Shown piece after piece: positions 18,564 through 27,782 of a stretch of DNA of 64,000 nt (within the stretch, counting starts at the first letter, position 1; each line of letters opens with the position of its first letter). The position numbers and the translations under genes are program-made. The stretch spans positions 535,001-599,000 of the forward strand of contig NZ_CP032684.1 in NCBI RefSeq assembly GCF_003627795.1, in the 5' to 3' direction. The notes under the pieces were generated by a model that saw nothing but the letters and a program-made list of their open reading frames with translations, made no database searches and was not told the DNA's origin. This DNA is from Rhizobium sp. CCGE531. GTDB taxonomy: Bacteria; Pseudomonadota; Alphaproteobacteria; Rhizobiales; Rhizobiaceae.

Positions 18564-19078
18564 CCGAAAGCGAGACCAACGAACAGCCGACTGCGAAGCC
18601 GGCCCTGTTTTCACGGCCCCTGCCGATCCTGATCTTCATCGTGGTTGCGGTCATCCTCGACCAGGCCATCAAGATCACGGTCGATCACTGGCTGCCGCTG
18701 CAGGAGATGGTTCCGGTCATTCCGATGCTGGCGCTCTATCGCACCTATAATCTCGGCGTGGCCTTCTCCATGCTGTCGGGGATGGACGGCTGGTTCATCG
18801 TCGGCATGCGGCTCGTCATCGTCGCTTTCGTGCTGTGGCTCTGGCGGCGCACGCCCGATCATCGCTGGCTTGCCCATATGGGCTTTGCCCTGATCATTGC
18901 CGGGGCGCTCGGCAACCTGATCGACCGCTTTCTCTATGGCCATGTGATCGACTATATTCTCTTTCACACGCAGACATGGTCTTTCGCGGTGTTCAATCTC
19001 GCCGACAGTTTCATCACGATCGGGGCGGGTTGCGTCATTCTCGACGAGCTTCTGATGCCGAAAAAGGCAAAAGCTTAA
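18560..19078 (+). CDS. lspA: Lipoprotein signal peptidase (signal peptidase II)
   Basis: LspA cleaves the signal peptide of prolipoproteins after diacylglyceryl addition. The 172-residue inner-membrane protein has four predicted helices and both catalytic aspartates: D131 in GHVIDYI and D149 in NLADSF. It is the last gene of the coupled methyltransferase operon. The final acyltransferase of the same pathway, lnt, lies at 45.6 kb. Confidence 0.97.
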   Translation: MTESETNEQPTAKPALFSRPLPILIFIVVAVILDQAIKITVDHWLPLQEMVPVIPMLALYRTYNLGVAFSMLSGMDGWFIVGMRLVIVAFVLWLWRRTPDHRWLAHMGFALIIAGALGNLIDRFLYGHVIDYILFHTQTWSFAVFNLADSFITIGAGCVILDELLMPKKAKA

Positions 19079-19133
19079 AATTCTAGCGAATCCCTGAAGG
19101 CATCGGGAAGGTTGCATGTGTTAGCCAGATTGC

Positions 19134-21422
19134 ATGAGCACTCTGGCAAATCTGCAGCAAAAGCTTGCCGCAGCCGAAATCCGCGGCCATACGGGACCGA
19201 TCGAAGGACCGGCCGAAAACGACCCGTCCCTCGCAAAACCGATCGAGCCATCGCAGGATGAGCTCCGCCGGCCGGCATCGTCGGCGCGGGCCTGGTGGCT
19301 GCAAGGCCATTGGCTGAATGGCGGTGGTCTCGTGGCGGGCGCGGCCCTTCTTGCGATCGGCTTTGTCGGAGGTCCGCTGACGCTCGCGGCCGTTCTTGGC
19401 CTTGTTGCCCTTATCCTTGCCGCCGTCGGCATCTCCAATGCCCGCAACGCATCGCGCAAGCCCGCGGCCGTCGCAGCCGACTTCAGCGAGAGCGAGCACG
19501 ACCGTCTTTGGGAACACAAGGAAAGCACCAGCCTGCTTGCCACCATCCACGATGCGCTTGGCGACATCGCGGTCACACGCAGCATCGATCGCCGGATTCT
19601 GCATGCCAATGCCACCTTCCGCAAGCTGACCGGCAAGTCGCATCCGGAAGGCCTGACGCTGGAAGAGGCCGGCCTGGTATTCCGTGCCGTCACCGACGCA
19701 AAACATCAGGACGCCGAAATCGCCACACCCGAGGGGCGGCGCATCTTTGCCTGGCACGATGTCATGTTCCGTGATCCGACGACGGGGCAATTGTGTTTAC
19801 AGAGCATCGCGCGCGACGTCACGGAAGAGCGGCAGACCGCCCGCCTGCGCGAGGATGCGCGGCTGAAGGCCGAATATAACAGCGCGGCCAAGTCGCGGCT
19901 GCTCGCCACCGTCAGCCATGAGATCCGCACGCCGCTATCGGGCATTCTCGGCATGAACTATCTGCTTGCCCAGACGCCGTTGACTTTGGAGCAGGCAAAT
20001 TACCTGACGGGTATTCGCCAGTCGGGTCACGCGCTGGTGCAGCTGGTCGAAGACCTGCTTGATTTCTCCACGATCGAGGTCGGCCGCTTCCAATTGCATC
20101 CACGTAAGGAGGCTTTGCGCCCCCTGCTGGAAGGCGTCATCGAGATGCTCGCCCATCGAGCCCATGAAAAAGGCATCGAAATCGCTGCAAGCGTTGCGGC
20201 CAAGGTCCCCGAGAGCATGGAATTCGATCCGGCCCGCCTGCGCCAGATCCTGTTCAACGTCATCGGCAACGCCGTGAAGTTCACCCAGACCGGCGGCGTG
20301 CTTGTCCGTGTCGATTTTCGGGGACGGGATTTGACGATATCGGTGCGGGATAGCGGCCCCGGCATGACCGAGGAAGAACAGGCGCGGGTCTTCGGCGAGT
20401 TCGAACAGGCCGGGACGATCGTGGAAAAAAGCGCCGGCACTGGCCTGGGGCTGGCCATTTCCGCCCGCATCCTGCGCGAATTCGGCGGCAGGCTCAGCGT
20501 CGTCAGCGAGCGCGGCAGGGGCAGCGAGTTCGTTATTTCCTTTCCGGTCGGCCTGGAGGCCGAGGAAGATGGATATGAGTGGCGCGATATCATGCTCAAG
20601 GGATCGCGCGTCCTGCTGCTGGCTCCTAAGGGGCCAGCGAGCGAGGCAATCATGCAAACCATCCAGACCCTTGGCGGCCATTGCAGGCTGATCGGCGCCG
20701 CCGACATGGATGATCTGCCGCGCTCGTTTCCGGTGGGCGAGGAGGGGACGTGGACGGATCTCATCGTCGACCACCGCATGGCGCCCTGGTACTTCAGTGA
20801 GGGAGCCGCGCTTGCCGTGCCCGGCCTGCGCAAGATCTTCCTGGTCAATCCGGAGGAGCGCAACACCCATCCGCTCGATCTCTTTGACGCCTGGCTCATT
20901 CGGCCGCTGCGCGAGCAGTCGCTGATCGATGTGCTGAGAGGCCGCATGCGTGGCATGGAAAAGCGTGATGCCTTTATCGAAGCGGTCTCCGAGATCGGCA
21001 TAACAACGCCGGAGGCGGAAGATCGCACGCTGGATATCCTGCTTGGCGAGGATGATCCGGTCAATGCGATGCTGGTGCGGGCCATGCTCTCCAAGGCCGG
21101 TCACAGGGTTCGCCTCGTCGAGGATTTCGACGGACTTCGCGTTCGCATCGAAAACGCCGAAGCGCGGCCCGAGGTGCTGGTAACCGATTTCAATATGCCC
21201 GGCGGTTCGGGCGCGGTCGTGCTTGCGCAATTGCGGGCCCACGAGCGTCGGCACGGTTTGCCGCCGCTTCCGATCGTCGTGTTGACCGCGGACAGCCGTG
21301 ATTCGGTCCGCCGTCAGGCTTTGCTGGCCGGGGCCGATGCCGTCATCGTCAAGCCGGTCGATCCTGAAAAGCTGTCTGCAACGCTGCAGGGCCTGTCGAG
21401 GTCGGTTTTCGAACGCGGCTAG
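19134..21422 (+). CDS. Hybrid sensor histidine kinase with receiver domain
   Basis: The 762-residue protein has two N-terminal membrane helices (about 64-100), a PAS-like domain (about 125-235), a HisKA domain with phosphorylatable H262 in ATVSHEIRTPLSG, and an ATPase domain with the N-box FNVIGNAVKFTQ and G-box GTGLGLAIS. A C-terminal receiver follows, with the acceptor aspartate in VTDFNMPG and KPVDP. Between kinase and receiver, about residues 490-625, lies a stretch resembling a degenerate receiver (VDHRM, IRPLREQSLIDVL). The stop codon is immediately followed by the IS110 insertion core. In rhizobia this kinase gene normally neighbours olsB. Confidence 0.92.
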   Translation: MSTLANLQQKLAAAEIRGHTGPIEGPAENDPSLAKPIEPSQDELRRPASSARAWWLQGHWLNGGGLVAGAALLAIGFVGGPLTLAAVLGLVALILAAVGISNARNASRKPAAVAADFSESEHDRLWEHKESTSLLATIHDALGDIAVTRSIDRRILHANATFRKLTGKSHPEGLTLEEAGLVFRAVTDAKHQDAEIATPEGRRIFAWHDVMFRDPTTGQLCLQSIARDVTEERQTARLREDARLKAEYNSAAKSRLLATVSHEIRTPLSGILGMNYLLAQTPLTLEQANYLTGIRQSGHALVQLVEDLLDFSTIEVGRFQLHPRKEALRPLLEGVIEMLAHRAHEKGIEIAASVAAKVPESMEFDPARLRQILFNVIGNAVKFTQTGGVLVRVDFRGRDLTISVRDSGPGMTEEEQARVFGEFEQAGTIVEKSAGTGLGLAISARILREFGGRLSVVSERGRGSEFVISFPVGLEAEEDGYEWRDIMLKGSRVLLLAPKGPASEAIMQTIQTLGGHCRLIGAADMDDLPRSFPVGEEGTWTDLIVDHRMAPWYFSEGAALAVPGLRKIFLVNPEERNTHPLDLFDAWLIRPLREQSLIDVLRGRMRGMEKRDAFIEAVSEIGITTPEAEDRTLDILLGEDDPVNAMLVRAMLSKAGHRVRLVEDFDGLRVRIENAEARPEVLVTDFNMPGGSGAVVLAQLRAHERRHGLPPLPIVVLTADSRDSVRRQALLAGADAVIVKPVDPEKLSATLQGLSRSVFERG

Positions 21423-21436
21423 AGTATCCGTGTTGG

Positions 21437-22384
21437 TCAAGTAGGGGTTGCCGTCCATTCTCGGCCGTCCCTGAGCAATGCGTTTGCGAGCACGATGAGC
21501 TTTCGCATGATGGCTGTGATGGCAACCTTCGGTGCTTTTCCGGCAGCTTTGAGCTGGTCGTATTTTGCCTTGAGGTCGGGATTGAAGCGCATAGCGACAA
21601 GCGCCGGCATGTAGAGTGCCTGTCGCAGCTTTGCCCGGCCGCCGCGGATGAAGGCACGGCCGGTCCATGTCCCGGACTGCCGTGCGACGGGAGCCAGGCC
21701 AGCAAGCGAGGCTGCTTGGCCGTGGGCGAGCGTGCCGAGTTCGGGCATGTCGATGAGAAGCGCGAAGGCGGTGGTTGCTGAGATGCCGGGGATCGAAATG
21801 AGGCTTTCGAAGCGTCTTGCGAGGACGAGATTGTCCTTGATGAGCATCATGATCTCCCTTTCGATCGCGGCCATCTGGCGTTCGATCTGCCTGAGTTGCT
21901 CGGCGTTGTGACGCTTGAGCACGGTCAAAGTCAGGTTCTTTGCCCTGTTCTTGGCGGCGGTGCGGTTCTTGACCAGCGCCTCGCGGGCCATGTGCAAGTC
22001 CTTGAGGTCGTTGAGGATCGGGCTGCGTGCCGGCCGTGCTTCGAGTTCAAGGAGTGCCCCCATGCGCGCCAGCATAGCGGCGTCCAGCCGATCGGTCTTG
22101 GCGAGCTTGCCCGTGGCTTCGGCAAAACGCCGTGCCTGGCGTGGATTAACCTTGACGAGGGCCGCGCCTGCCGCAGCCAGCCGACGCTCGAAGGCCCGGT
22201 GATAAGGGCCTGTCGGTTCATAGACGATGCGTGTGTCATGAATGGTCTCAAGCTGGCCGAGCCAGCTCATGAAAGCTCCGTGGCCGACACTGTCGTTGGC
22301 GAAGCGGCGGATCGCGCCGTCGCTCATCCGGTGGGCATCGAGATGATCTTTCGAGATATCGACGCCAATGGTATCCTTTGTCAT
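21437..22384 (-). CDS. IS110-family transposase (RuvC-like DEDD/Ser recombinase)
   Basis: The 315-residue protein has an N-terminal RuvC-like domain with a complete DEDD set: D9 (GVDISKD), E56 (VYEPTGPYH), D98 and D101 (KTDRLDAAML). A central coiled coil follows. The C-terminal Tnp domain has the catalytic serine S237 in RQSGTWTGRA, followed by the conserved RGGRAKLRQALY. No frameshift or stop disrupts it, so the element could be active. The start at 22384 (MTKDTIG) fits the family; the longer open frame to 22486 runs through the noncoding RNA region and is rejected. Confidence 0.95.
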   Translation of the reverse strand: MTKDTIGVDISKDHLDAHRMSDGAIRRFANDSVGHGAFMSWLGQLETIHDTRIVYEPTGPYHRAFERRLAAAGAALVKVNPRQARRFAEATGKLAKTDRLDAAMLARMGALLELEARPARSPILNDLKDLHMAREALVKNRTAAKNRAKNLTLTVLKRHNAEQLRQIERQMAAIEREIMMLIKDNLVLARRFESLISIPGISATTAFALLIDMPELGTLAHGQAASLAGLAPVARQSGTWTGRAFIRGGRAKLRQALYMPALVAMRFNPDLKAKYDQLKAAGKAPKVAITAIMRKLIVLANALLRDGREWTATPT

Positions 22385-22389
22385 CTTTC

Positions 22390-22555
22390 GCTTGTCCTCT
22401 GCTTGTCGTCCGGAGCCAAACTCCGGGTATCCGTTCAGGACCAAAGAGAAAGACGAGGGCGATCCGACTCTAGCTCGACCCGTCAAACGGTCTGCGTTTC
22501 AACGATCCGACCCTCGCCGCTGTGGGAGGGCGGCTACCCTCTCTCAGCGGCTCAT
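22390..22555 (-). ncRNA. Predicted bridge RNA of the IS110 element
   Basis: On the element strand the left end folds into three units. The first is a 5' stem-loop (22517-22550, CCGCTG/CAGCGG plus GAGGG/CCCTC). The second is a target-type loop closed by CGAGGG/CCCTCG (22454-22459 with 22511-22516). The third is a donor-type loop closed by GTCCT/AGGAC (22437-22441 with 22394-22398) with the apical hairpin CCGGAG/CTCCGG (22410-22426). Guides: LTG about 22493-22503, RTG 22468-22474, LDG 22427-22434, RDG 22401-22407. RTG, LDG and RDG match target or donor sequence over 7-8 nt in register with core CT; LTG matches partially. This is the order known for IS621 bridge RNA. RNA ends are estimated. Confidence 0.78.
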
Positions 22556-22591
22556 TCTTCGCCTGTTCGGCAGCAAAAGTCATAAGACAAG

Positions 22592-22688
22592 CCCTTCAGC
22601 TTTTCACAGAAACTCTGAACCGCTCTATCTCTTTGTTATCTAGCAATTCCGGACGGAAAACCGCTGCGCACTTTTCCTGGAATTGCTC
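22592..22688 (+). repeat. RIME-like palindromic repeat, copy A, split by the IS110 element
   Basis: This copy shares its body with the copies at 25268 and 45433: CTGAACCGCTCTATCTCTTT, then a second palindrome running from GCAATTCCGG to GGAATTGC. Its first arm is interrupted: the AGAG lies at 21421-21424 on the other side of the IS, and CCCTTCAG follows at 22592. Two large palindromes in about 100 bp is the known layout of the rhizobial RIME1 element. Confidence 0.8.
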
Positions 22689-22922
22689 CAGACATCATCG
22701 CTGATCTTCGGATGAAGGTTAGGAAAGCCGGCTCATCAATGCTCGATAGCGGCCGGCAATATGGTTCAACCTGTGGCAATTGCCGTTGCTAAGTTGGGGA
22801 TGGTGTGTCCATTCGAAAATTGGAATGGGCACACTTCTTGCTTTTAGCAGAGCTGCATGTCACTTTCCTGTCGCACGAATTTGGTTTATGGCGCTATATC
22901 GGCCCGTAGGGGGAGAATCGCC

Positions 22923-23801
22923 ATGTCCATCGAAATCTTGAATCGCGAAGCTCAGGGCGAAATGGTTCAGTCTTCAAAGGCAACGGTTGCGCCGGTTGCC
23001 AGCGATGTGCTCGGACGCATCGGAAATTTAGAAACGCGCCTTGCCCGCACGGCGCGTGAAATCGATGCCGCTCAGGCCGTCCGCTATCGCGTTTTCGTCG
23101 AGGAGATGAACGCGCAGCTGCCGGCCGACGCCATGCGTCGCCAGCGTGATGTCGACAGTTGGGACGCCATTTGCGACCATCTTCTGGTTTTGGACCGTTC
23201 GATCGAGGGCGATTCGGAAGACCAGATCGTCGGCACCTATCGCCTGCTGCGCCAGGAAGTAGCCATGGCCAATGGCGGCTTCTATTCCTCTTCGGAATTC
23301 GACATCGACACGCTTCTCGTCCGCCATCCGGACAAGCGTTTCATGGAGCTCGGGCGCTCCTGCGTATTGCCGGACTATCGCAACAAGCGCACGGTGGAGC
23401 TGCTCTGGCAGGGCAATTGGGCCTATGCGCTGAAGCATGGCATGGGCGCGATGATCGGTTGCGCCTCTTTCCCCGGCGTCCTTCCGGAACAGCATGCGCT
23501 GGCTCTGTCCTTCCTCTATCATAATGTCGTTGCCAAGGACGAATGGACCGTCGGCGCTTTGCCGTCGCTTGCTCGCAACATGGATCTGATGCCGGTCGAA
23601 GCCATCAATCCGAAAAAGGCGCTGATGGCGATGCCGCCACTGATCAAGGGTTATCTGCGCCTCGGTGCGATGGTCGGCTCGACCGCCGTCGTCGATCAGG
23701 CCTTCAATACGACAGATGTCCTGATCGTCCTGCCGATCGCCAGCATTTCGGACCGCTACGTCAATTATTACGGCGCGGATGCCGGTCGCTTCGCGAGCTG
23801 A
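22923..23801 (+). CDS. olsB: L-ornithine N(alpha)-acyltransferase
   Basis: OlsB transfers a 3-hydroxyacyl group from acyl carrier protein to ornithine, giving lyso-ornithine lipid, the first step of phosphorus-free ornithine lipid synthesis. The 292-residue protein belongs to the GNAT-like acyltransferase family (RYRVFVEEM, IVGTYRLLR, MELGRSCVLPDYR). The ATG at 22923 has a strong GGGGGAGA site; an upstream in-frame start at 22857 is not needed. The second-step enzyme, olsA, lies at 40361. It is convergent with the cyclase gene, with stop codons 2 bp apart. Confidence 0.88.
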   Translation: MSIEILNREAQGEMVQSSKATVAPVASDVLGRIGNLETRLARTAREIDAAQAVRYRVFVEEMNAQLPADAMRRQRDVDSWDAICDHLLVLDRSIEGDSEDQIVGTYRLLRQEVAMANGGFYSSSEFDIDTLLVRHPDKRFMELGRSCVLPDYRNKRTVELLWQGNWAYALKHGMGAMIGCASFPGVLPEQHALALSFLYHNVVAKDEWTVGALPSLARNMDLMPVEAINPKKALMAMPPLIKGYLRLGAMVGSTAVVDQAFNTTDVLIVLPIASISDRYVNYYGADAGRFAS

Positions 23802-23803
23802 TC

Positions 23804-25213
23804 TCAAGGGATCGCAAAAATATCGATCGCATCCGTAATGCCGCGAAGCGAGACATGATGCGATTGCGGCTTCAAACCCCGCGTCGTCAACAATTCGGCG
23901 GCGCGGGCATTCTCCAGTACCGCGCTTGTGGCAAATATCTCGCTCGACGTCGCCAGATGCTGCACGCGTGAGGCGATATTGACCGTTTGTCCGAAATAAT
24001 CCTGCCGCTCGTTCAGGCTGACCGCAATGCACGGTCCCTCGTGGATGCCGATCTTCAGAAGAAGATCGTCGTTGCCGCGTTCCCTGTTGAGGCTCGACAT
24101 GGCCTCTCGCATCCGCATCGCCGCGGCGAGCGCCCGGTCCGGCGTCGGGAAAGTGGCCATGACGGCGTCGCCAATGGTTTTGACGACCGCACCGGCCTCC
24201 GCCCCCACGATCTCGTGCAGGATACTGAAGTGTGTCTTGACCAGATCGAAGGCGGCAAGATCGCCGACCCGCTCGTAGAGTTCGGTCGAACCGCGCAGAT
24301 CGGTGAAGAGAAAGGTGAGGCTGGCGATTTTCAGCCGCTGGTTGATGTCGATCGTATCGGTCCGGTATATGTCGCGGAAGGTCTGGTTGGAGAGCAGCCG
24401 CTTGGCGGTCAGGAATGGCCGGCGCTGGCCGAGCAGCGTGTGAAGTGCGTCATTGGCGATGCATACCGACGGCAGGGTGCGGACCTCCGTGTGGTTCTCT
24501 ATGACGATGCGCAGCGGGCCGGGTCTAAGCTCGATGGTGTCGTGGTGCCGATGCATGCGATCGAAGACGAGCGTTATGCTCTGCCGTTCCTTGGATGGTT
24601 CGCCCTTTACGTCGATGAACTGCGCGCTATGGGTAACCGGTTCAAAAATAATGACGAATTCGGCCGGCAGCTGCAGCGATACGACAGCCTTTTCGCCCGC
24701 CGGCAGCTCCAAGGCTTCCAGCAGGAATTCATCGACCTTTTCCTCATAGCCCTCCTCCGGAAGGTCGACGCCCGAACTCCAGTAGATCTGGCGAAAATAT
24801 TCATGAGGCGGCAAATCATGCGGATTGTGGGCGCCGATGTGGCGCAAGCGCGGACTGACGGTGAAGGTGACTTCGACCATCTCGTCGAGCGTCGGCTCGT
24901 AGCCGGCCGCACACAGGGTGCAGCTATAGGCTTCGCTCTGGACTGACTTCAGCGATGTATTGGCATCCAGAACGCCGCCGCATCCCGGACACAGCACATT
25001 CCACGACATCTCGAACAGGCCAAGGCGCGCGGCGTGCAGAAACGCGCTGATGGTTTGTTCTTCGTCGAAGCCATGGTCGTCGGCGAAGGCGAGCGCATTC
25101 ATGCGGTTGAGCTTGCGGTCGGACGCCTCAAGGACCATCCGCTCGATTGCGTCGACAATATCCGGCCGCGCCGAATGGCGCAGCACTTCGAACAGGGGCT
25201 GAGCTTCAGTCAT
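23804..25213 (-). CDS. Class III adenylate/guanylate cyclase with N-terminal zinc-ribbon-like region
   Basis: The 469-residue protein ends in a class III cyclase domain (about 290-469) with the metal-binding aspartates in FTDLRGSTELY and IGDAVMATF and the transition-state Asn/Arg in TVNIASRVQ, so catalysis looks possible. The N-terminal 280 residues have CPGCGG and CTLC cysteine pairs that could bind zinc, then a DUF5939-like region. No transmembrane helix is evident. Similar architectures occur in rhizobia, which have many cyclases. The nucleotide product (cAMP or cGMP) and the signal are unknown. Confidence 0.83.
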   Translation of the reverse strand: MTEAQPLFEVLRHSARPDIVDAIERMVLEASDRKLNRMNALAFADDHGFDEEQTISAFLHAARLGLFEMSWNVLCPGCGGVLDANTSLKSVQSEAYSCTLCAAGYEPTLDEMVEVTFTVSPRLRHIGAHNPHDLPPHEYFRQIYWSSGVDLPEEGYEEKVDEFLLEALELPAGEKAVVSLQLPAEFVIIFEPVTHSAQFIDVKGEPSKERQSITLVFDRMHRHHDTIELRPGPLRIVIENHTEVRTLPSVCIANDALHTLLGQRRPFLTAKRLLSNQTFRDIYRTDTIDINQRLKIASLTFLFTDLRGSTELYERVGDLAAFDLVKTHFSILHEIVGAEAGAVVKTIGDAVMATFPTPDRALAAAMRMREAMSSLNRERGNDDLLLKIGIHEGPCIAVSLNERQDYFGQTVNIASRVQHLATSSEIFATSAVLENARAAELLTTRGLKPQSHHVSLRGITDAIDIFAIP

Positions 25214-25267
25214 CCCCCATCCTACACCTATTTCATAGGGCAGCCATCATCTTTGTTCGGCCGCCCC

Positions 25268-25370
25268 AGAGTGGTTCAGTTTTTCGCGGAATCTCTGAAC
25301 CACTCTATCTCTTTGTTGTCTCGCAATTCCGGACGGAAAACCGCTGCGCACTTTTCCTGGAAATTGCTCT
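25268..25370 (+). repeat. RIME-like palindromic repeat, copy B
   Basis: An intact 103-bp copy. The first palindrome has arms AGAGTGGTTCAG and CTGAACCACTCT; its two arm changes are compensatory relative to the other copies, so the hairpin is preserved. The second palindrome runs from GCAATTCCGG to GGAAATTGC. It lies between the cyclase gene start and the malic enzyme stop. Confidence 0.82.
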
Positions 25371-25381
25371 AGTGGCAAAAG

Positions 25382-27670
25382 TCAGGCGCCTGCACCGTAG
25401 GCGGCGATGGCAGCCATGTTGACGATGTCGGAATCCTTGGCGCCCATGGAGGTGATCTGCACCGGCTTGTCGAGGCCGACGAGCAGTGGCCCGATCACGG
25501 TGGAGCCGCCGAGTTCCTGCAGCATCTTGGTGGAGATCGCCGCCGAATGGAACGCCGGCATGACGAGAACGTTTGCCGGCCCGGAGAGCCGCGAGAAGGG
25601 ATAGAGGCTCTCCATGATCTTGCGGTCCAGCGCCACGTCGGCGGACATTTCGCCGTCGAATTCGAAGTTCAAATGGCGATGATCGAGGATGTTGACAGCT
25701 TCGCGCACCCGCTCGGAGCGTTCGCCCGAGGGATGGCCGAAGGTGGAATAGGCGAGCATGGCGACGCGCGGCTCATAGCCCATACGGCGGGCAAAGCCGG
25801 CAGCTTCCTCGGCGATATCGGCGAGCTCCACGGCCGTCGGCATGTCGTGCACGGCGGTATCGGCGACGAAGACGGTGCGGCCCCGGGCAAGCACGATCGA
25901 TATGCCGATCACTCGGTGCCCCGGCTTGGCGTCGATGCAGCGGCGCACGTCTCCGAGCGCCGTCGAATAATTACGCGTCACGCCGGTCACCATGCCGTCG
26001 GCGTCTCCCAGCGCCACCATGCAGGCGGCGAAGTGATTGCGGTCGTTGTGGATCAGGCGCGTCACATCGCGATGCAAGTAGCCCTGGCGCTGCAGCCGGG
26101 CATAGAGATAGTCGATATAGGCATCGCCGCGCTTGGAAATGCGCGCGTTGACGATTTCGAGACCGGGGCGATTGAGATCGATGCCCGCGCGTTCGGCGGT
26201 GGCTTCGATCAGATCTTCGCGGCCGAGCAGGATCGCCGTGCCGAGCCCCTGATTGGCATAGGAGAGGGCAGCGCGCATGACCTGTTCTTCTTCTGCCTCG
26301 GCAAACACGATGCGCTTCTGGTACCGCCGTACGCGCTCATAGAGCTGTGACAGCGTCGAGGCGATCGGATCGCGCCGGGCCGAGAGCTCACGGGCATAGG
26401 CATCCATATCGGGCATGTCGCGGCGGGCGACGCCGCTTTCGATCGCCGCCTTGGCGACAGCCACCGGGATGGCCGAGATCAGGCGCGGGTCGAATGGCAC
26501 CGGGATGATGTATTGCGCGCCGAAGCGCGGCCTTGCGCCCTGATAGGCGGCGACCACGTCGTCCGGCACGTCTTCGCGCGCCAGGCTTGCCAGCGCGTTG
26601 ACGGCGGCAATCTTCATCTCGTCATTGATGGTGGTGGCGCGCACGTCGAGCGCGCCACGGAAGATATAGGGGAAGCCAAGGACGTTGTTCACCTGGTTCG
26701 GATAGTCCGAGCGCCCCGTCGCCATGATGGCGTCGTCACGGATGCGGGCGACTTCCTCCGGCGTGATTTCCGGATCGGGATTGGCCATGGCGAAAATGAT
26801 CGGCTTGTCCGCCATGGAGCGGATCATATCTTCGGAGAAAGCATCCTTCTGCGAAAGGCCGAGAACGACGTCGGCACCCTGCATCGCTTCAGCCAGCGTG
26901 CGCTTGTCGGTCTTGACGGCATGCGCCGACTTCCACTGGTTCATGCCCTCGCTGCGGCCCTGGTAGATCACGCCCTTCGTATCGCAAAGGACGACGTTCT
27001 CCGGGTTGAAGCCCATGGCCTTGATCAGTTCGATGCAGGCGATGGCCGCCGCACCTGCGCCGTTGCAGACGAGCTTGGTGGTCTTCAGGTCGCGGCCCGT
27101 CAGTTCGAGCGCATTGATCAGGCCGGCGGCGGCGATAATGGCGGTGCCGTGCTGGTCGTCATGGAAAACGGGGATGTCCATCAGCTCGCGCAGCCGCTGC
27201 TCGATGATGAAACAGTCAGGCGCCTTGATATCCTCGAGATTGATGCCGCCGAAGGAGGGGCCGAGATAGCGCACGCAATTGATGAATTCGTCGACATTCT
27301 CCGTGTCGATCTCGAGATCGATCGAATCGACGTCGGCGAAGCGCTTGAAGAGGACGGCCTTGCCTTCCATGACAGGCTTGGAGGCGAGTGCGCCGAGGTT
27401 GCCGAGGCCGAGAATGGCCGTGCCGTTGGAGATGACGGCGACCATGTTGCCGCGCGAGGTATAGTCGTAGGCGGTGGCCGGATCGGCCGCGATCGCTTTT
27501 ACGGGAACGGCGACGCCGGGCGAATAGGCAAGGGAAAGATCGCGCTGGGTTGCCATCGGCTTGGTCGGGTTGATCTCAAGCTTGCCGGGGCGGCCGTTCT
27601 TGTGGAAATCGAGCGCTTCCTGCTCGGTGATCCCCGTTCCCGAACGCGACTTGCTCTTGCTGTCAGCCAT
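25382..27670 (-). CDS. tme: Malic enzyme with C-terminal phosphotransacetylase-like domain
   Basis: This enzyme oxidatively decarboxylates malate to pyruvate. The 762-residue protein has a malic enzyme N-domain ([12 protein letters not shown]), an NAD(P)-binding domain ([32 protein letters not shown]), and a phosphate acetyltransferase-like domain from about 430 ([18 protein letters not shown]) that is regulatory in rhizobia. Rhizobia have an NAD-type (Dme) and an NADP-type (Tme) copy. The position between olsB and mutS is where I recall Sinorhizobium tme, so I favour that name, but cofactor use is not proven by sequence. It is divergent from mutS with a 112-bp gap. Confidence 0.85.
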   Translation of the reverse strand: MADSKSKSRSGTGITEQEALDFHKNGRPGKLEINPTKPMATQRDLSLAYSPGVAVPVKAIAADPATAYDYTSRGNMVAVISNGTAILGLGNLGALASKPVMEGKAVLFKRFADVDSIDLEIDTENVDEFINCVRYLGPSFGGINLEDIKAPDCFIIEQRLRELMDIPVFHDDQHGTAIIAAAGLINALELTGRDLKTTKLVCNGAGAAAIACIELIKAMGFNPENVVLCDTKGVIYQGRSEGMNQWKSAHAVKTDKRTLAEAMQGADVVLGLSQKDAFSEDMIRSMADKPIIFAMANPDPEITPEEVARIRDDAIMATGRSDYPNQVNNVLGFPYIFRGALDVRATTINDEMKIAAVNALASLAREDVPDDVVAAYQGARPRFGAQYIIPVPFDPRLISAIPVAVAKAAIESGVARRDMPDMDAYARELSARRDPIASTLSQLYERVRRYQKRIVFAEAEEEQVMRAALSYANQGLGTAILLGREDLIEATAERAGIDLNRPGLEIVNARISKRGDAYIDYLYARLQRQGYLHRDVTRLIHNDRNHFAACMVALGDADGMVTGVTRNYSTALGDVRRCIDAKPGHRVIGISIVLARGRTVFVADTAVHDMPTAVELADIAEEAAGFARRMGYEPRVAMLAYSTFGHPSGERSERVREAVNILDHRHLNFEFDGEMSADVALDRKIMESLYPFSRLSGPANVLVMPAFHSAAISTKMLQELGGSTVIGPLLVGLDKPVQITSMGAKDSDIVNMAAIAAYGAGA

Positions 27671-27782
27671 TGTTCCTCCAAACCTCCTGTGGGCGACCGG
27701 TCCCTCTTGCCCGATAGCTGTTGTCTTCTATAGCGGCGCGCGGATAGGGTGGCACCTCATTTTTTGGAAAAACTGCACCTCC

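Larger units (their letters stand above)
21425..22589 (-). mobile_element. IS110-family insertion sequence, complete, IS110 group
   Basis: A 1165-bp element flanked on both sides by the dinucleotide AG (CT on the element strand) at 21423-21424 and 22590-22591. The right end after the transposase stop is only 12 bp; the left end before the transposase is about 205 bp and noncoding, as in the IS110 group. No terminal inverted repeats are seen, also typical. Removing the element restores CGCGGCTAG-AG-CCCTTCAGC, which reads into the RIME-like palindrome at 22592-22688, so the boundaries are well supported. Confidence 0.85.

Noticed and set aside
19935..21668. A 577-codon minus-strand frame across the sensor kinase and IS end
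   Set aside because: It runs through two real genes of different origin, so it is a chance open frame.
22385..22486. N-terminal extension of the IS110 transposase
   Set aside because: The region encodes the predicted bridge RNA donor loop, and the family begins near MTKDTIGVD.
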